From assembly GCF_018968705.1 (NCBI RefSeq), contig NZ_CP076668.1, positions 1,926,001 through 1,990,000 on the forward strand: 64,000 nucleotides of DNA, written 5' to 3'. Source of the DNA: Pseudomonas lijiangensis (GTDB lineage Bacteria; Pseudomonadota; Gammaproteobacteria; Pseudomonadales; Pseudomonadaceae). The notes under the pieces were generated by a model. The model had not been told where the DNA came from and searched no databases. It worked only from the letters and a program-made list of their open reading frames with translations. Positions 56,020 through 63,894 of this stretch are shown one piece after another (position 1 is the first letter of the stretch; each line of letters begins with the position of its first letter). Made by a program: the position numbers and the translations under genes.

Positions 56020-57543
56020 TCATGTACTCGGTTTGCTGAACAGGACGTAGATCTTCATCGCCAGGGGTTTGTAGCTTGCGGCCACCAGCGCCAGGGTGAT
56101 GAAGCCACTGGCGGCGAGGCCCAGCAGCACGGTCGTGCGGCTCTGTTGTTGCGCGATCATGCGAAACACCGGCTCGCTGCAGACCAGCCCGACGGCAGTC
56201 ATGGCACTGATTCGCAGGGTGTCGCGCAGCCATTGCCCGTGAATCCCCGGTGCCAGGCGTTGATGCACGATCATCGGCCAGATCGCGAACGACACCGCCC
56301 GCAGGGAAAAGAACGCCAGGGCCGAGCCATAGGCACCCTGGTAGTGAATCGCCAGAAACATCACCGGCACCGTGATCACGGCAGAGATGACGCTGTACCA
56401 GAGATGCAGCCGCATCTGTCCGTAGGCGTACTGCAGATAGAACTGGAAGGCGCTGGCCGCCATGATTGCGCTGCCCAAGGCATACCAGCACAGGATCGAA
56501 CGTCCCCACCGGGCCGCGGCCTCATCGCCGGTCCAGGCGTAGAGCAGCGGTTCGGCATGCAGGGCGACAATGGCCGCCAGTGGAAACAGAAAGGTGCAGA
56601 CAAAACGGTTGGCTGCCAGAAACAAGGCCTGCATGTCCTGATAGCGATCTTCGGCGACCAATACCGTCAAGCGGGGCAGCAGGGCCTGCACCAGCGGGTT
56701 GGTCAGCATCATGATGCCGGTGGTGATCAGCGCGACCAGAGAGAAATACCCGTACTGATCCAGCGGCAGTATTTCCGAAAGGAGCACCTTGTCGAACTGA
56801 GTCAGTACGATCCACAACACGCTGCTCAACGAGATGCTGGCGGCGAACGGCAGGATGGGTTTGACCAGTTGCCAGTCGATGCCCGTGAGCCAGTGGGCGA
56901 CAGGCATCTGCCGCCAGGCCCGAGTGGCGAATATCAGGGTTTCGAGCGCAGCGACAGCGGCCTGGAATTCAAAGAAATCCTGCGGATCCTGAGAAAAACT
57001 GCTCACCAGCCACAGCCCGCCGAAGTAGCGCAGGGTTGCGATGAAAATGTTGACCCCATTGAGCCAGGCATGCTGTTCGAGCCCCTGGATACCGCTTTTA
57101 TAAAGCGTCGAATACAGGCGCAGGGCGATGACCACGCCCATCAGGCCGATGCAGTTGACGAGCGTCTGTGGCTGCAATTCCTGGGCGTTGAGCCATTGCA
57201 CGGCAATCCAGGAACTGGCGGCATAGACCCCGATGGCACTGAGCAGCGCCATCGGCAGAAACAGGATCTCGAACGAGCGCAGGATTCGTCCCTGATGCCT
57301 TTCACTGGCTGGCGAGGTCTGATGCCGGGCCACGGCTCGTACCAGGCTGGGGGACATGCCGGCATCGAGCAATTGCAGCCAGGCCTGCATGACAGTGAAG
57401 AACCCGATCAGACCGTAAGCCTCTGCGCCAAGATGGCCGAGGTAGAACGGCATGATCACAATGCCCACCAGCATCACATAAGCCTGCCCGGCGTAATTCA
57501 GCGCGGTATTACCGATCACGGAGCGTTTGCTGAACATGGGCAT
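56020..57543 (-). CDS. wzx: Wzx-type polysaccharide flippase
   Basis: A 507-residue MOP-superfamily membrane protein with about fourteen helices. The N-terminus SVIGNTALNYAGQAYVMLVGIVIMPFYLGHLGAEAYGLIGFF is characteristic of Wzx/RfbX. It carries lipid-linked repeat units across the inner membrane. The start overlaps the TGA of the upstream aminotransferase by one base; an alternative ATG lies 6 nt later. It converts the cluster to the Wzx-dependent pathway, though a Wzy polymerase was not found. Confidence 0.88.
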   Translation of the reverse strand: MPMFSKRSVIGNTALNYAGQAYVMLVGIVIMPFYLGHLGAEAYGLIGFFTVMQAWLQLLDAGMSPSLVRAVARHQTSPASERHQGRILRSFEILFLPMALLSAIGVYAASSWIAVQWLNAQELQPQTLVNCIGLMGVVIALRLYSTLYKSGIQGLEQHAWLNGVNIFIATLRYFGGLWLVSSFSQDPQDFFEFQAAVAALETLIFATRAWRQMPVAHWLTGIDWQLVKPILPFAASISLSSVLWIVLTQFDKVLLSEILPLDQYGYFSLVALITTGIMMLTNPLVQALLPRLTVLVAEDRYQDMQALFLAANRFVCTFLFPLAAIVALHAEPLLYAWTGDEAAARWGRSILCWYALGSAIMAASAFQFYLQYAYGQMRLHLWYSVISAVITVPVMFLAIHYQGAYGSALAFFSLRAVSFAIWPMIVHQRLAPGIHGQWLRDTLRISAMTAVGLVCSEPVFRMIAQQQSRTTVLLGLAASGFITLALVAASYKPLAMKIYVLFSKPST

Positions 57544-58664
57544 CAGAGGACCTGGGCAATGGCGGGGCTTTGATAGCTGGCACTGCCCAGGCTGCATTCT
57601 TCGATCAGGGTATGAATGACCCGGTCCTGATCGTCACGGGGCAGGCCAGGGTAAATGGGCAGGCACAGCACTCGCTCGCTCAAGGCTCGTGATACGGTCT
57701 GTCCCGTTTGCGGCTGGAGGTATTCGAGGGTGTCCAGGGAAGGGTAGAAGTAGCGGCGCGGGTTGATACTGCGGGCGTTGAGCGAGGCTCGTACCCTGAG
57801 CAGATGCTGCTCGTCCTGCAGGGCCACCGGGAAGTAACTGTTGTTCAGTTCGCTGTCGGGCTCGGGTTGCTGCAGGTCCAGGTAACTTTCCAGACGCGAG
57901 CTGTAGCGATGGGCGATTTCGGCACGTTCTTCGAGGATATTCTCGATATTGTCCAGAATGCACAGGCCCATGGCGGCCGAGAATTCATTGAGCTTGGCGT
58001 TGATGCCAATGCCGTCGATCTTGTCGACATCGGCAATCCCGAAGTTGCACAGCAGGTAGACACGCCTGGCCAGTTCGTCATCGTTGGTGATGATCGCGCC
58101 GCCTTCGATGGTATGGAACAGCTTGGTCGCGTGAAAACTCAGGGTGCTGATATCTCCCCGGTTGAGCACTGACTGACCGGCATGACGTACCGCGAATGCA
58201 TGGGCGCCGTCGTAGACCACCTTGAGCCTGTGCTTGCGCGCAATCTGCTCGATGGCGTCGACGGCGCAAGGGTTGCCGAACACATGGGTCCCGACAATCG
58301 CACTGGTGTCTTCGGTGATCGCGCTTTCGATGAGCTGTGGCGAGATGTTCCAGGTATGGGGGTCTATGTCCGCGAAGATCGGCCGGATACCTTCCCATTG
58401 CAGGGAGCTGGTGGTCGCCACGAAGCTGAAGGGCGTGGTCACTGCGCTGCCACTCAGGCCCAGGGCGCGATAGGCGACTTGCAGCGCCAGGGTGCCATTG
58501 TTGGTCAGGATGATGTGCCTGACCCCCAGGTATTCCTTGAGCCGGCTTTCCAGTTCGCCTACCAGTGGCCCGTGATTGGTCAGCCAGCCCCGTGCATAGA
58601 TGCCTTCGACATACGTCTTGAACTTGTCGATATCACCAAGGTAAGTCTTGGTTACGTTAATCAT
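57543..58664 (-). CDS. DegT/DnrJ/EryC1 sugar aminotransferase, VioA-like
   Basis: A 373-residue PLP-dependent nucleotide-sugar aminotransferase. The PLP lysine is K181 in LSFHATKLFHTIEGGAI; NNGTLALQVAYRAL, PFSFVATTSSLQWEG and THVFGNPCAVDAIEQIARKHRLKVVYDGAHAFAV are typical of VioA/FdtB-type enzymes that make 4-amino-4,6-dideoxy sugars from dTDP-4-keto-6-deoxyglucose. The start at 58664 has GGAGG 5 nt upstream. It implies that the polymer contains an amino-deoxy sugar; the WbqC protein may modify it. dTDP-glucose precursor genes are not in the window. Confidence 0.87.
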   Translation of the reverse strand: MINVTKTYLGDIDKFKTYVEGIYARGWLTNHGPLVGELESRLKEYLGVRHIILTNNGTLALQVAYRALGLSGSAVTTPFSFVATTSSLQWEGIRPIFADIDPHTWNISPQLIESAITEDTSAIVGTHVFGNPCAVDAIEQIARKHRLKVVYDGAHAFAVRHAGQSVLNRGDISTLSFHATKLFHTIEGGAIITNDDELARRVYLLCNFGIADVDKIDGIGINAKLNEFSAAMGLCILDNIENILEERAEIAHRYSSRLESYLDLQQPEPDSELNNSYFPVALQDEQHLLRVRASLNARSINPRRYFYPSLDTLEYLQPQTGQTVSRALSERVLCLPIYPGLPRDDQDRVIHTLIEECSLGSASYQSPAIAQVL

Positions 58665-58726
58665 CGAAACCTCCATGTCGCTCGTCGGATCGTTCTGTTG
58701 CGGTGGGGGCCTGTTCCTTGCCTGAG

Positions 58727-59512
58727 CTAGGGAGAGGTCGGTTCTGGAGGTGAGGAACTGGTCTGTGCGCTGACACGTGCCGCCCGGCCCTGATTCATGC
58801 CCAGAATCAGTCGGGTGAGCGTGCTGCCGCTGTGGGGATCGCCGAAATGCAGGATGGCCGTGGCCCGTTTCAGACCAGGACTGCATGGCTGGTTGGCGTG
58901 CAAGGAGCGATAGCCCCAGAACAGATAGATATTGCCGGGCTGCAGTTTCAGAACTGTCGGCCTGAGCCAGCCACGATTGATGGCGGCACAGGTCAGCCAG
59001 CGGCTGAAGCGGTTCTGTAACAGGGCCTTCTCGACGACATTGCGCGCCACGTTGCTGCGCAGCTTGCGTGCGTTGGGGAACAGCATCAGGTCGCCGCATT
59101 CTTCGCCATCGACCGGGATGTAGATCGGAATCAATGCGGTGACCAGACTGGCATCGAAGTGAAAACAGTTGGACTCACGTACTCCCTGAGAGCCCTGGAT
59201 GCAGCGCAGGACAGGAAATATCTGCTCGCTGGGGCTTTCCTGCAGGGCGGCATGCCGGTAGAGGCTGGCCATGAGCTGCTTGAATGTCGGGTCTGACCAG
59301 AGACTGGCCAGCAGGCTTTCGCCCAGGCTTTTTTCACCATGGTAGGCAAAGTATTCGCCCGGATGTTTCGACGCCCGGCTGTCGGTGAAGGCCCGCAACT
59401 GCTCCAGATCGGTGTCGCTCACTATGTTCGTGAGGGTGGTGAATCCCTGTGCATCTATATCGTTGGCCAGGTGTTGAATCTGTTGGGCGTCGAGAGCGGG
59501 TATCAGTGGCAT
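58727..59512 (-). CDS. Phytanoyl-CoA dioxygenase-like 2-oxoglutarate/Fe(II) oxygenase
   Basis: A 261-residue cupin-fold oxygenase, the first gene of the exopolysaccharide operon. The metal triad is H118-x-D120 (NCFHFDASL) and H205 (YRSLHANQP), with R216 placed to bind 2-oxoglutarate. It is cytoplasmic, with no signal peptide. Proteins of this kind in EPS clusters could hydroxylate a sugar or a substituent; the substrate is unknown. The start at 59512 is chosen because AGGTG precedes it and the in-frame codons further upstream lie in the operon leader across the ops element. Confidence 0.8.
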   Translation of the reverse strand: MPLIPALDAQQIQHLANDIDAQGFTTLTNIVSDTDLEQLRAFTDSRASKHPGEYFAYHGEKSLGESLLASLWSDPTFKQLMASLYRHAALQESPSEQIFPVLRCIQGSQGVRESNCFHFDASLVTALIPIYIPVDGEECGDLMLFPNARKLRSNVARNVVEKALLQNRFSRWLTCAAINRGWLRPTVLKLQPGNIYLFWGYRSLHANQPCSPGLKRATAILHFGDPHSGSTLTRLILGMNQGRAARVSAQTSSSPPEPTSP

Positions 59513-60328
59513 TTCAGTTACACCTTTGGGCAGGTGGAGGCGAAAAACCAAAAGCGAAACTGCTGGCCTGGTTATTGGGTTTACCGGATGTCCGGGCACG
59601 CTACCGCCCGAATCCTCGGGATCCGGACTTGCATTCATTCAAATGACACCCACGCCAGCCTGATTGAACGAATCCGTTCCAGTCGAGCGATTGCTTCAGA
59701 CAAAGCTACCGCCACACCGAACGTGTTCAGTAATTTCAAGGGTTTCATGAGTCAACAGACATCCAGCGGGGCGAGGGCAAGGCTCCGTGGAAACAACTAA
59801 CATCGTGGGCAGAACAAGAAAGCTACGGCGTGACCCGATCCTGCGTTGTGCTCTGTGGCATTTACGTACAGTCCAGGATGGGGCTGACAGTCCTATATAT
59901 TGGTAGCGTCAGCCAATCTGTCAAATTATTTCGTCAGCTTTCTGTTAAATACTTGATAAACCGTTTCATTAAATAAATAAGTCATTGATTTGAAAGGGAG
60001 TCAAAAAAATAGCGAATGCTTCATAAGAGGGCGGTGTCATTTTTTGGGCATATTTACAGAACAGGAGGTGTAAAATTTGTACAAGAGAATCCAGAGCGCT
60101 GAGCATAGGTGCTGTCGGCACGTTTGCAGGGGAACTGTTATTCCTTTAGTGAATATATAAATAATAATATATAATTTTTGGTTCTATGTGGTTTCATGCA
60201 ATAGTGATGCTGTGATCTGTAACGTAGCGTGCTTTGAGGATGGTCTCAGGGTTTGAACCGGATCGAAGGGATATGTCGATCATGTAAGCAGTTCGGGATG
60301 CCGGGCTGGGCAATTCAGAGGGCTGTAC
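59513..60328. other. Divergent leader and promoter region of the exopolysaccharide operon
   Basis: This 816-bp gap lies between the operon (minus) and a cysteine desulfurase gene (plus). The part 59880-60180 is strikingly AT-rich (for example AATATATAAATAATAATATA near 60152) compared with the GC-rich genes, as in promoters silenced by MvaT/H-NS-type proteins and in acquired DNA. No gene was found. Promoters were not placed with confidence. Confidence 0.55.
59597..59608 (-). promoter_or_regulatory. ops element for RfaH recruitment
   Basis: On the minus strand the leader reads GGCGGTAGCGTG, identical to the 12-base ops sequence at which E. coli RfaH joins the paused transcription complex. It lies 85 nt before the first gene of the exopolysaccharide operon and in the transcription direction of that operon. 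The operon encodes an RfaH-like protein. No full JUMPstart sequence was seen around it. Confidence 0.8.
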
Positions 60329-61507
60329 ATGCAAAATTCTGCGCTGTATTTCGATTACGCTGCTACCACGCCCGTGGACGAGCGCGTGATTCAGGTGATG
60401 GTCAAGTGTCTGGGGATAACGGGCAATTTCGGCAATCCCGCTTCCAGTTCTCACTCATATGGTCAACAGGCGCGCCTGACAGTCGAATACGCACGCGAGC
60501 AGGTAGCCGGGCTGGTGGGTGCCCAGGCCGGACAGATCATCTGGACGTCCGGCGCAACGGAGTCCAATAACCTGGCGCTCAAGGGCGTGGCACAGGAGCA
60601 TGCACTTCGCACGGCAAAGTCCGGCGGGCACATCATCACCAGCCAGATCGAACACAAAGCCATCCTCGATACAGCCCAGCAGCTCGAAGCCGGTGGCTAC
60701 GAGGTGACCTACCTTGCCCCAGATGCCGATGGCCTGATCACTCCCGACGCTGTGAGTGCAGCTCTGCGTGACGACACCTTTCTGGTGTCGCTGATGCTGG
60801 TCAACAACGAACTGGGAACCGTCAGCGACATCGCCGCAATCGGCGAGCGGGTCCGGGCACACGGCGCGCTGTTTCATGTGGATGCGGCCCAGGGTGCCGG
60901 CAAGCTGGCGATCAACCTGGCGGAACTGGCCGTGGACCTGATGTCGTTTTCGGCGCACAAGATCTATGGTCCCAAAGGTATTGGCGCCCTGTATGTCGGC
61001 CCGCGTGCCGAGCAGCGGGTTCTGGCCCAGATTCATGGCGGCGGCCATGAATGCGGCCTGCGTTCCGGAACCCTCGCGACTCACCAGATTGCCGGAATGG
61101 GCGCAGCCTTCGCCCTGGCAGCCGATTCGCTGGAGCAGGAAATCGCCCATATCGAGCGTCTGAATCTTCGTCTGCGTGAGCGTCTGGCAGATATTCCTGG
61201 CGTAAGAATCAACGGCAGCCCTGATCAGCGTATTGCACATACCCTGAGCCTGACCTTCGGCAAGAGCGACCTCAATATCGCTGCCCTTGGCAACGGCCTG
61301 GCTTTCTCATCCACCTCGGCCTGCAACTCCGCGAAGAACACGCCTTCGCACGTTCTTCTGGCGCTGGGGTACAGCCCGCAGGCGGCGAGTCAGACCATTC
61401 GCCTGAGCCTGGGACGTTTCACCTCCGAGCAGGATATCGACCGCGCTGTGGAGTTGATTCGTGCCTCATTGATCCAGCCTGCGTTCTGGGCGGTTGCTCA
61501 GTCTTGA
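60329..61507 (+). CDS. Cysteine desulfurase, IscS/NifS family
   Basis: A 392-residue class V aminotransferase-fold PLP enzyme that takes sulfur from cysteine. The N-terminus is YFDYAATTPVDERV; H109 (IEHKAIL) stacks on PLP; K211 (SFSAHKIYGPKG) is the Schiff-base lysine; and the reactive C332 lies in SSTSACNSAKNTPSHVL, giving a group I-type loop. The iscS operon partners (iscU, iscA, hscBA) are absent, so this is probably a second, dedicated desulfurase, not the housekeeping one. AGAGGG precedes the start. A hairpin follows before the next gene. Confidence 0.9.
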   Translation: MQNSALYFDYAATTPVDERVIQVMVKCLGITGNFGNPASSSHSYGQQARLTVEYAREQVAGLVGAQAGQIIWTSGATESNNLALKGVAQEHALRTAKSGGHIITSQIEHKAILDTAQQLEAGGYEVTYLAPDADGLITPDAVSAALRDDTFLVSLMLVNNELGTVSDIAAIGERVRAHGALFHVDAAQGAGKLAINLAELAVDLMSFSAHKIYGPKGIGALYVGPRAEQRVLAQIHGGGHECGLRSGTLATHQIAGMGAAFALAADSLEQEIAHIERLNLRLRERLADIPGVRINGSPDQRIAHTLSLTFGKSDLNIAALGNGLAFSSTSACNSAKNTPSHVLLALGYSPQAASQTIRLSLGRFTSEQDIDRAVELIRASLIQPAFWAVAQS

Positions 61508-61523
61508 TTGGTGCTCCATTATC

Positions 61524-61552
61524 TGACCCGATATAGCGATTAAATCGGGTCA
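61524..61552 (+). promoter_or_regulatory. Hairpin abutting the Shine-Dalgarno of the aminopeptidase gene
   Basis: TGACCCGAT and ATCGGGTCA form a perfect 9-bp stem with an 11-base loop. The right arm ends directly at GGAGAG, the ribosome site of the gene starting at 61562. There is no U tract, so a partial terminator or a translational control structure is more likely than a full terminator. Confidence 0.45.
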
Positions 61553-61561
61553 GGAGAGTCA

Positions 61562-63361
61562 ATGAGTACGCAATCCACAGGAGTGGCAGAACGTCTGGCG
61601 CAGACGCGCGCCTTGATGAGTAGGGAACAGATCGATGCCTATCTGGTGCCCTCGGCAGATCCCCATCTCTCCGAATATCTGCCTGGCTATTGGCAAGGTC
61701 GGCAATGGCTTTCCGGTTTCCATGGCTCCGTGGGAACGCTGGTCATCACTCAGGATTTCGCCGGTGTCTGGGCCGACAGTCGTTATTGGGAACAGGCGAC
61801 CAAGGAGCTGGCGGGCAGCGGTATCGAACTGGTCAAGCTGCTTCCCGGCCAGCAAGGTCCTCTGGAGTGGCTTGCCGATCAGGCCGGGGCTGAAACGGTG
61901 GTTGCCGTCGACGGTGCCGTGCTGGCTGTCGCTTCCTCTCGCAGTCTTGCCAGCAAGCTGTATGCCCGTGGCGCCAGGTTGCGCACGGACATGGACCTGC
62001 TCAATGAGCTGTGGAAAGACCGTCCTGCCTTGCCAACCAATCCCGTATTCGAGCATCTGCCGCCATACGCGACCCTTGAGCGGGGCGAGAAACTGGCCCG
62101 AGTGCGTCAGACCATGCTTGAGCGTGGGGCCGATTGGCATTTCATCGCGACCCTGGATGACATTGCCTGGCTGTTCAATCTGCGCGGCACCGATGTTTCC
62201 TACAATCCGGTCTTTATCTCTTTTGCGCTGATCGGGCCTCAGAGCGTCACGTTGTTCGTGGCCTCGGACAAGGTGGGCGATGATGTGCGCCAGAGTCTTG
62301 TGCGCGACGGTATCAACCTGCTGGAGTACACGCAGATCGGCGCAGCATTGCGTGAAGTGCCAAAGGATGCGCGTCTGCTGGTGGATCCGGCACGAGTGAC
62401 CTGTGGCCTGCTCGATTACCTGGACAGTGAAGTGACGCTGGTCGAAGGGTTGAATCCGAGCACCTTGTTCAAATCCCGCAAGACCGAAGCTGATACACGG
62501 CACATTCGCCAGGTCATGGAGCAGGACGGTGCAGCGCTGTGCGAGTTCTTTGCCTGGCTTGACGCGGCATTGGGGCGCGAGCCCGTGAGTGAGCTGACCA
62601 TCGACGAAAAACTCGGCGAAGCTCGTCAGAAACGTCCTGGTTATGTGTCGCCAAGTTTTGCCACCATCGCGGGATTCAATGGTAACGGGGCAATGCCGCA
62701 TTACCGTGCCAGTGAAGAGGAGCATGCGCAGATCGAGGGTGACGGCCTGTTGCTGATCGACTCTGGTGGACAATATCTGGGCGGCACCACCGACATTACG
62801 CGCATGGTTCCGGTAGGTACGCCCAGCACCGAGCAGAAGCTGGACTGTACGCGAGTGCTCAAGGGCGTGATTGCTCTGTCCCGGGCTCGTTTTCCGAAGG
62901 GGATTCTGTCGCCGTTGCTGGATGCCATTGCCCGGGCGCCGATCTGGGCCGATGAGGTCAATTACGGTCATGGCACCGGGCACGGTGTCGGCTATTTCCT
63001 GAATGTGCACGAAGGGCCGCAGGTCATTGCCTATCAGGCGGCAGCCACGCCACAGACAGCAATGTTGCCGGGGATGATCACGTCCATCGAGCCGGGTACT
63101 TACCGGCCGGGTCGCTGGGGAGTGCGAATCGAGAACCTGGTCATCAACCAGGAAGCGGGCAATACCGAGTTCGGTGAGTTTCTCAGGTTCGAGACGCTTA
63201 CGCTGTGCCCGATCGATACGCGCTGCCTGGAAATCTCACTGCTGAGCCAGGACGAGCGCAAGTGGCTCAACGACTATCATGCTCACGTCAATGAGCGCCT
63301 GAGCCCGTTGCTGCAGGGTGCGGCCCTGAAGTGGTTGCAGGTCCGCACGGCGGCGGTCTGA
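61562..63361 (+). CDS. Aminopeptidase P family metallopeptidase
   Basis: A 599-residue three-domain Xaa-Pro aminopeptidase of the large type: two creatinase-like N-terminal domains (residues 1 to about 310) and a C-terminal pita-bread catalytic domain from about 320 to 550. The metal and catalytic residues are seen in LLIDSGGQYLGGTTDITRM (two Asp), HGTGHGVGYFLNVHEGPQ (His) and TSIEPGTY and VRIENLVI (two Glu). The enzyme removes N-terminal residues before proline and is cytoplasmic, with no signal. It is 54 bp downstream of the cysteine desulfurase; the shared hairpin lies between them. Confidence 0.93.
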   Translation: MSTQSTGVAERLAQTRALMSREQIDAYLVPSADPHLSEYLPGYWQGRQWLSGFHGSVGTLVITQDFAGVWADSRYWEQATKELAGSGIELVKLLPGQQGPLEWLADQAGAETVVAVDGAVLAVASSRSLASKLYARGARLRTDMDLLNELWKDRPALPTNPVFEHLPPYATLERGEKLARVRQTMLERGADWHFIATLDDIAWLFNLRGTDVSYNPVFISFALIGPQSVTLFVASDKVGDDVRQSLVRDGINLLEYTQIGAALREVPKDARLLVDPARVTCGLLDYLDSEVTLVEGLNPSTLFKSRKTEADTRHIRQVMEQDGAALCEFFAWLDAALGREPVSELTIDEKLGEARQKRPGYVSPSFATIAGFNGNGAMPHYRASEEEHAQIEGDGLLLIDSGGQYLGGTTDITRMVPVGTPSTEQKLDCTRVLKGVIALSRARFPKGILSPLLDAIARAPIWADEVNYGHGTGHGVGYFLNVHEGPQVIAYQAAATPQTAMLPGMITSIEPGTYRPGRWGVRIENLVINQEAGNTEFGEFLRFETLTLCPIDTRCLEISLLSQDERKWLNDYHAHVNERLSPLLQGAALKWLQVRTAAV

Positions 63362-63385
63362 TAGGCCTGTGTGAGTGTCGAAGCC

Positions 63386-63700
63386 TCAGGGCTTCGACGC
63401 TGCCTGGCCTATCGGCGAGCTTTTGCGGCAAACAATGATCATGCTGCGGCTGGTATAACCTGCCGGGTTCAGGCCGAACGGGTAATCGCCCGGATCTTCC
63501 ACCACATCGCCGGACTTGGCGATGACCTTGTAACTCCTGGACTCACAGGCATTCGTAGCCAGTTCGTTGCATTTTTCCCAGGATGAAGACAGGCCCGAGC
63601 AATTGATGTGAATACCGCGTTTGCCTTGCTTGACAGGGTTGGACGTTGTCGCACATCCGGCGACGGCGAGTAACGCCAGTACGATAAAGATGTATTTCAT
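63386..63700 (-). CDS. Small lipoprotein
   Basis: A 104-residue protein with a lipoprotein signal (IFIVLALLAVAGC, Cys16). The mature part has three further cysteines-bearing segments (INCSGLSSSWEKCNELATNAC) and MIIVCRK at the end, so disulfides in the periplasm are likely. The start at 63700 has GGAAGG upstream; the 9 codons before it lack a signal. It converges on the aminopeptidase gene. Related unnamed lipoproteins are common in Pseudomonas; its function is unknown. Confidence 0.75.
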   Translation of the reverse strand: MKYIFIVLALLAVAGCATTSNPVKQGKRGIHINCSGLSSSWEKCNELATNACESRSYKVIAKSGDVVEDPGDYPFGLNPAGYTSRSMIIVCRKSSPIGQAASKP

Positions 63701-63894
63701 GCCCTTCCTTAACTGGTCATTATTCAAAGCCAGCGTCTGGCCTGAGTTCTTGTGATCACATAATGACGTTCGTAACGTGATATCTCGATGGCATCGTCTG
63801 CGAAACGAGAATTCACAAAGGCATAAACATGGCTCATGCGCGTGACAAATGCTAGTGCTCTGTCACCCAAAAGCATATCCATTTTCCTGAAGGC

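Noticed and set aside
59597..59700. Full JUMPstart element around ops
   Set aside because: Only the 12-base ops core matches; the sequence upstream of it does not follow the longer JUMPstart consensus.
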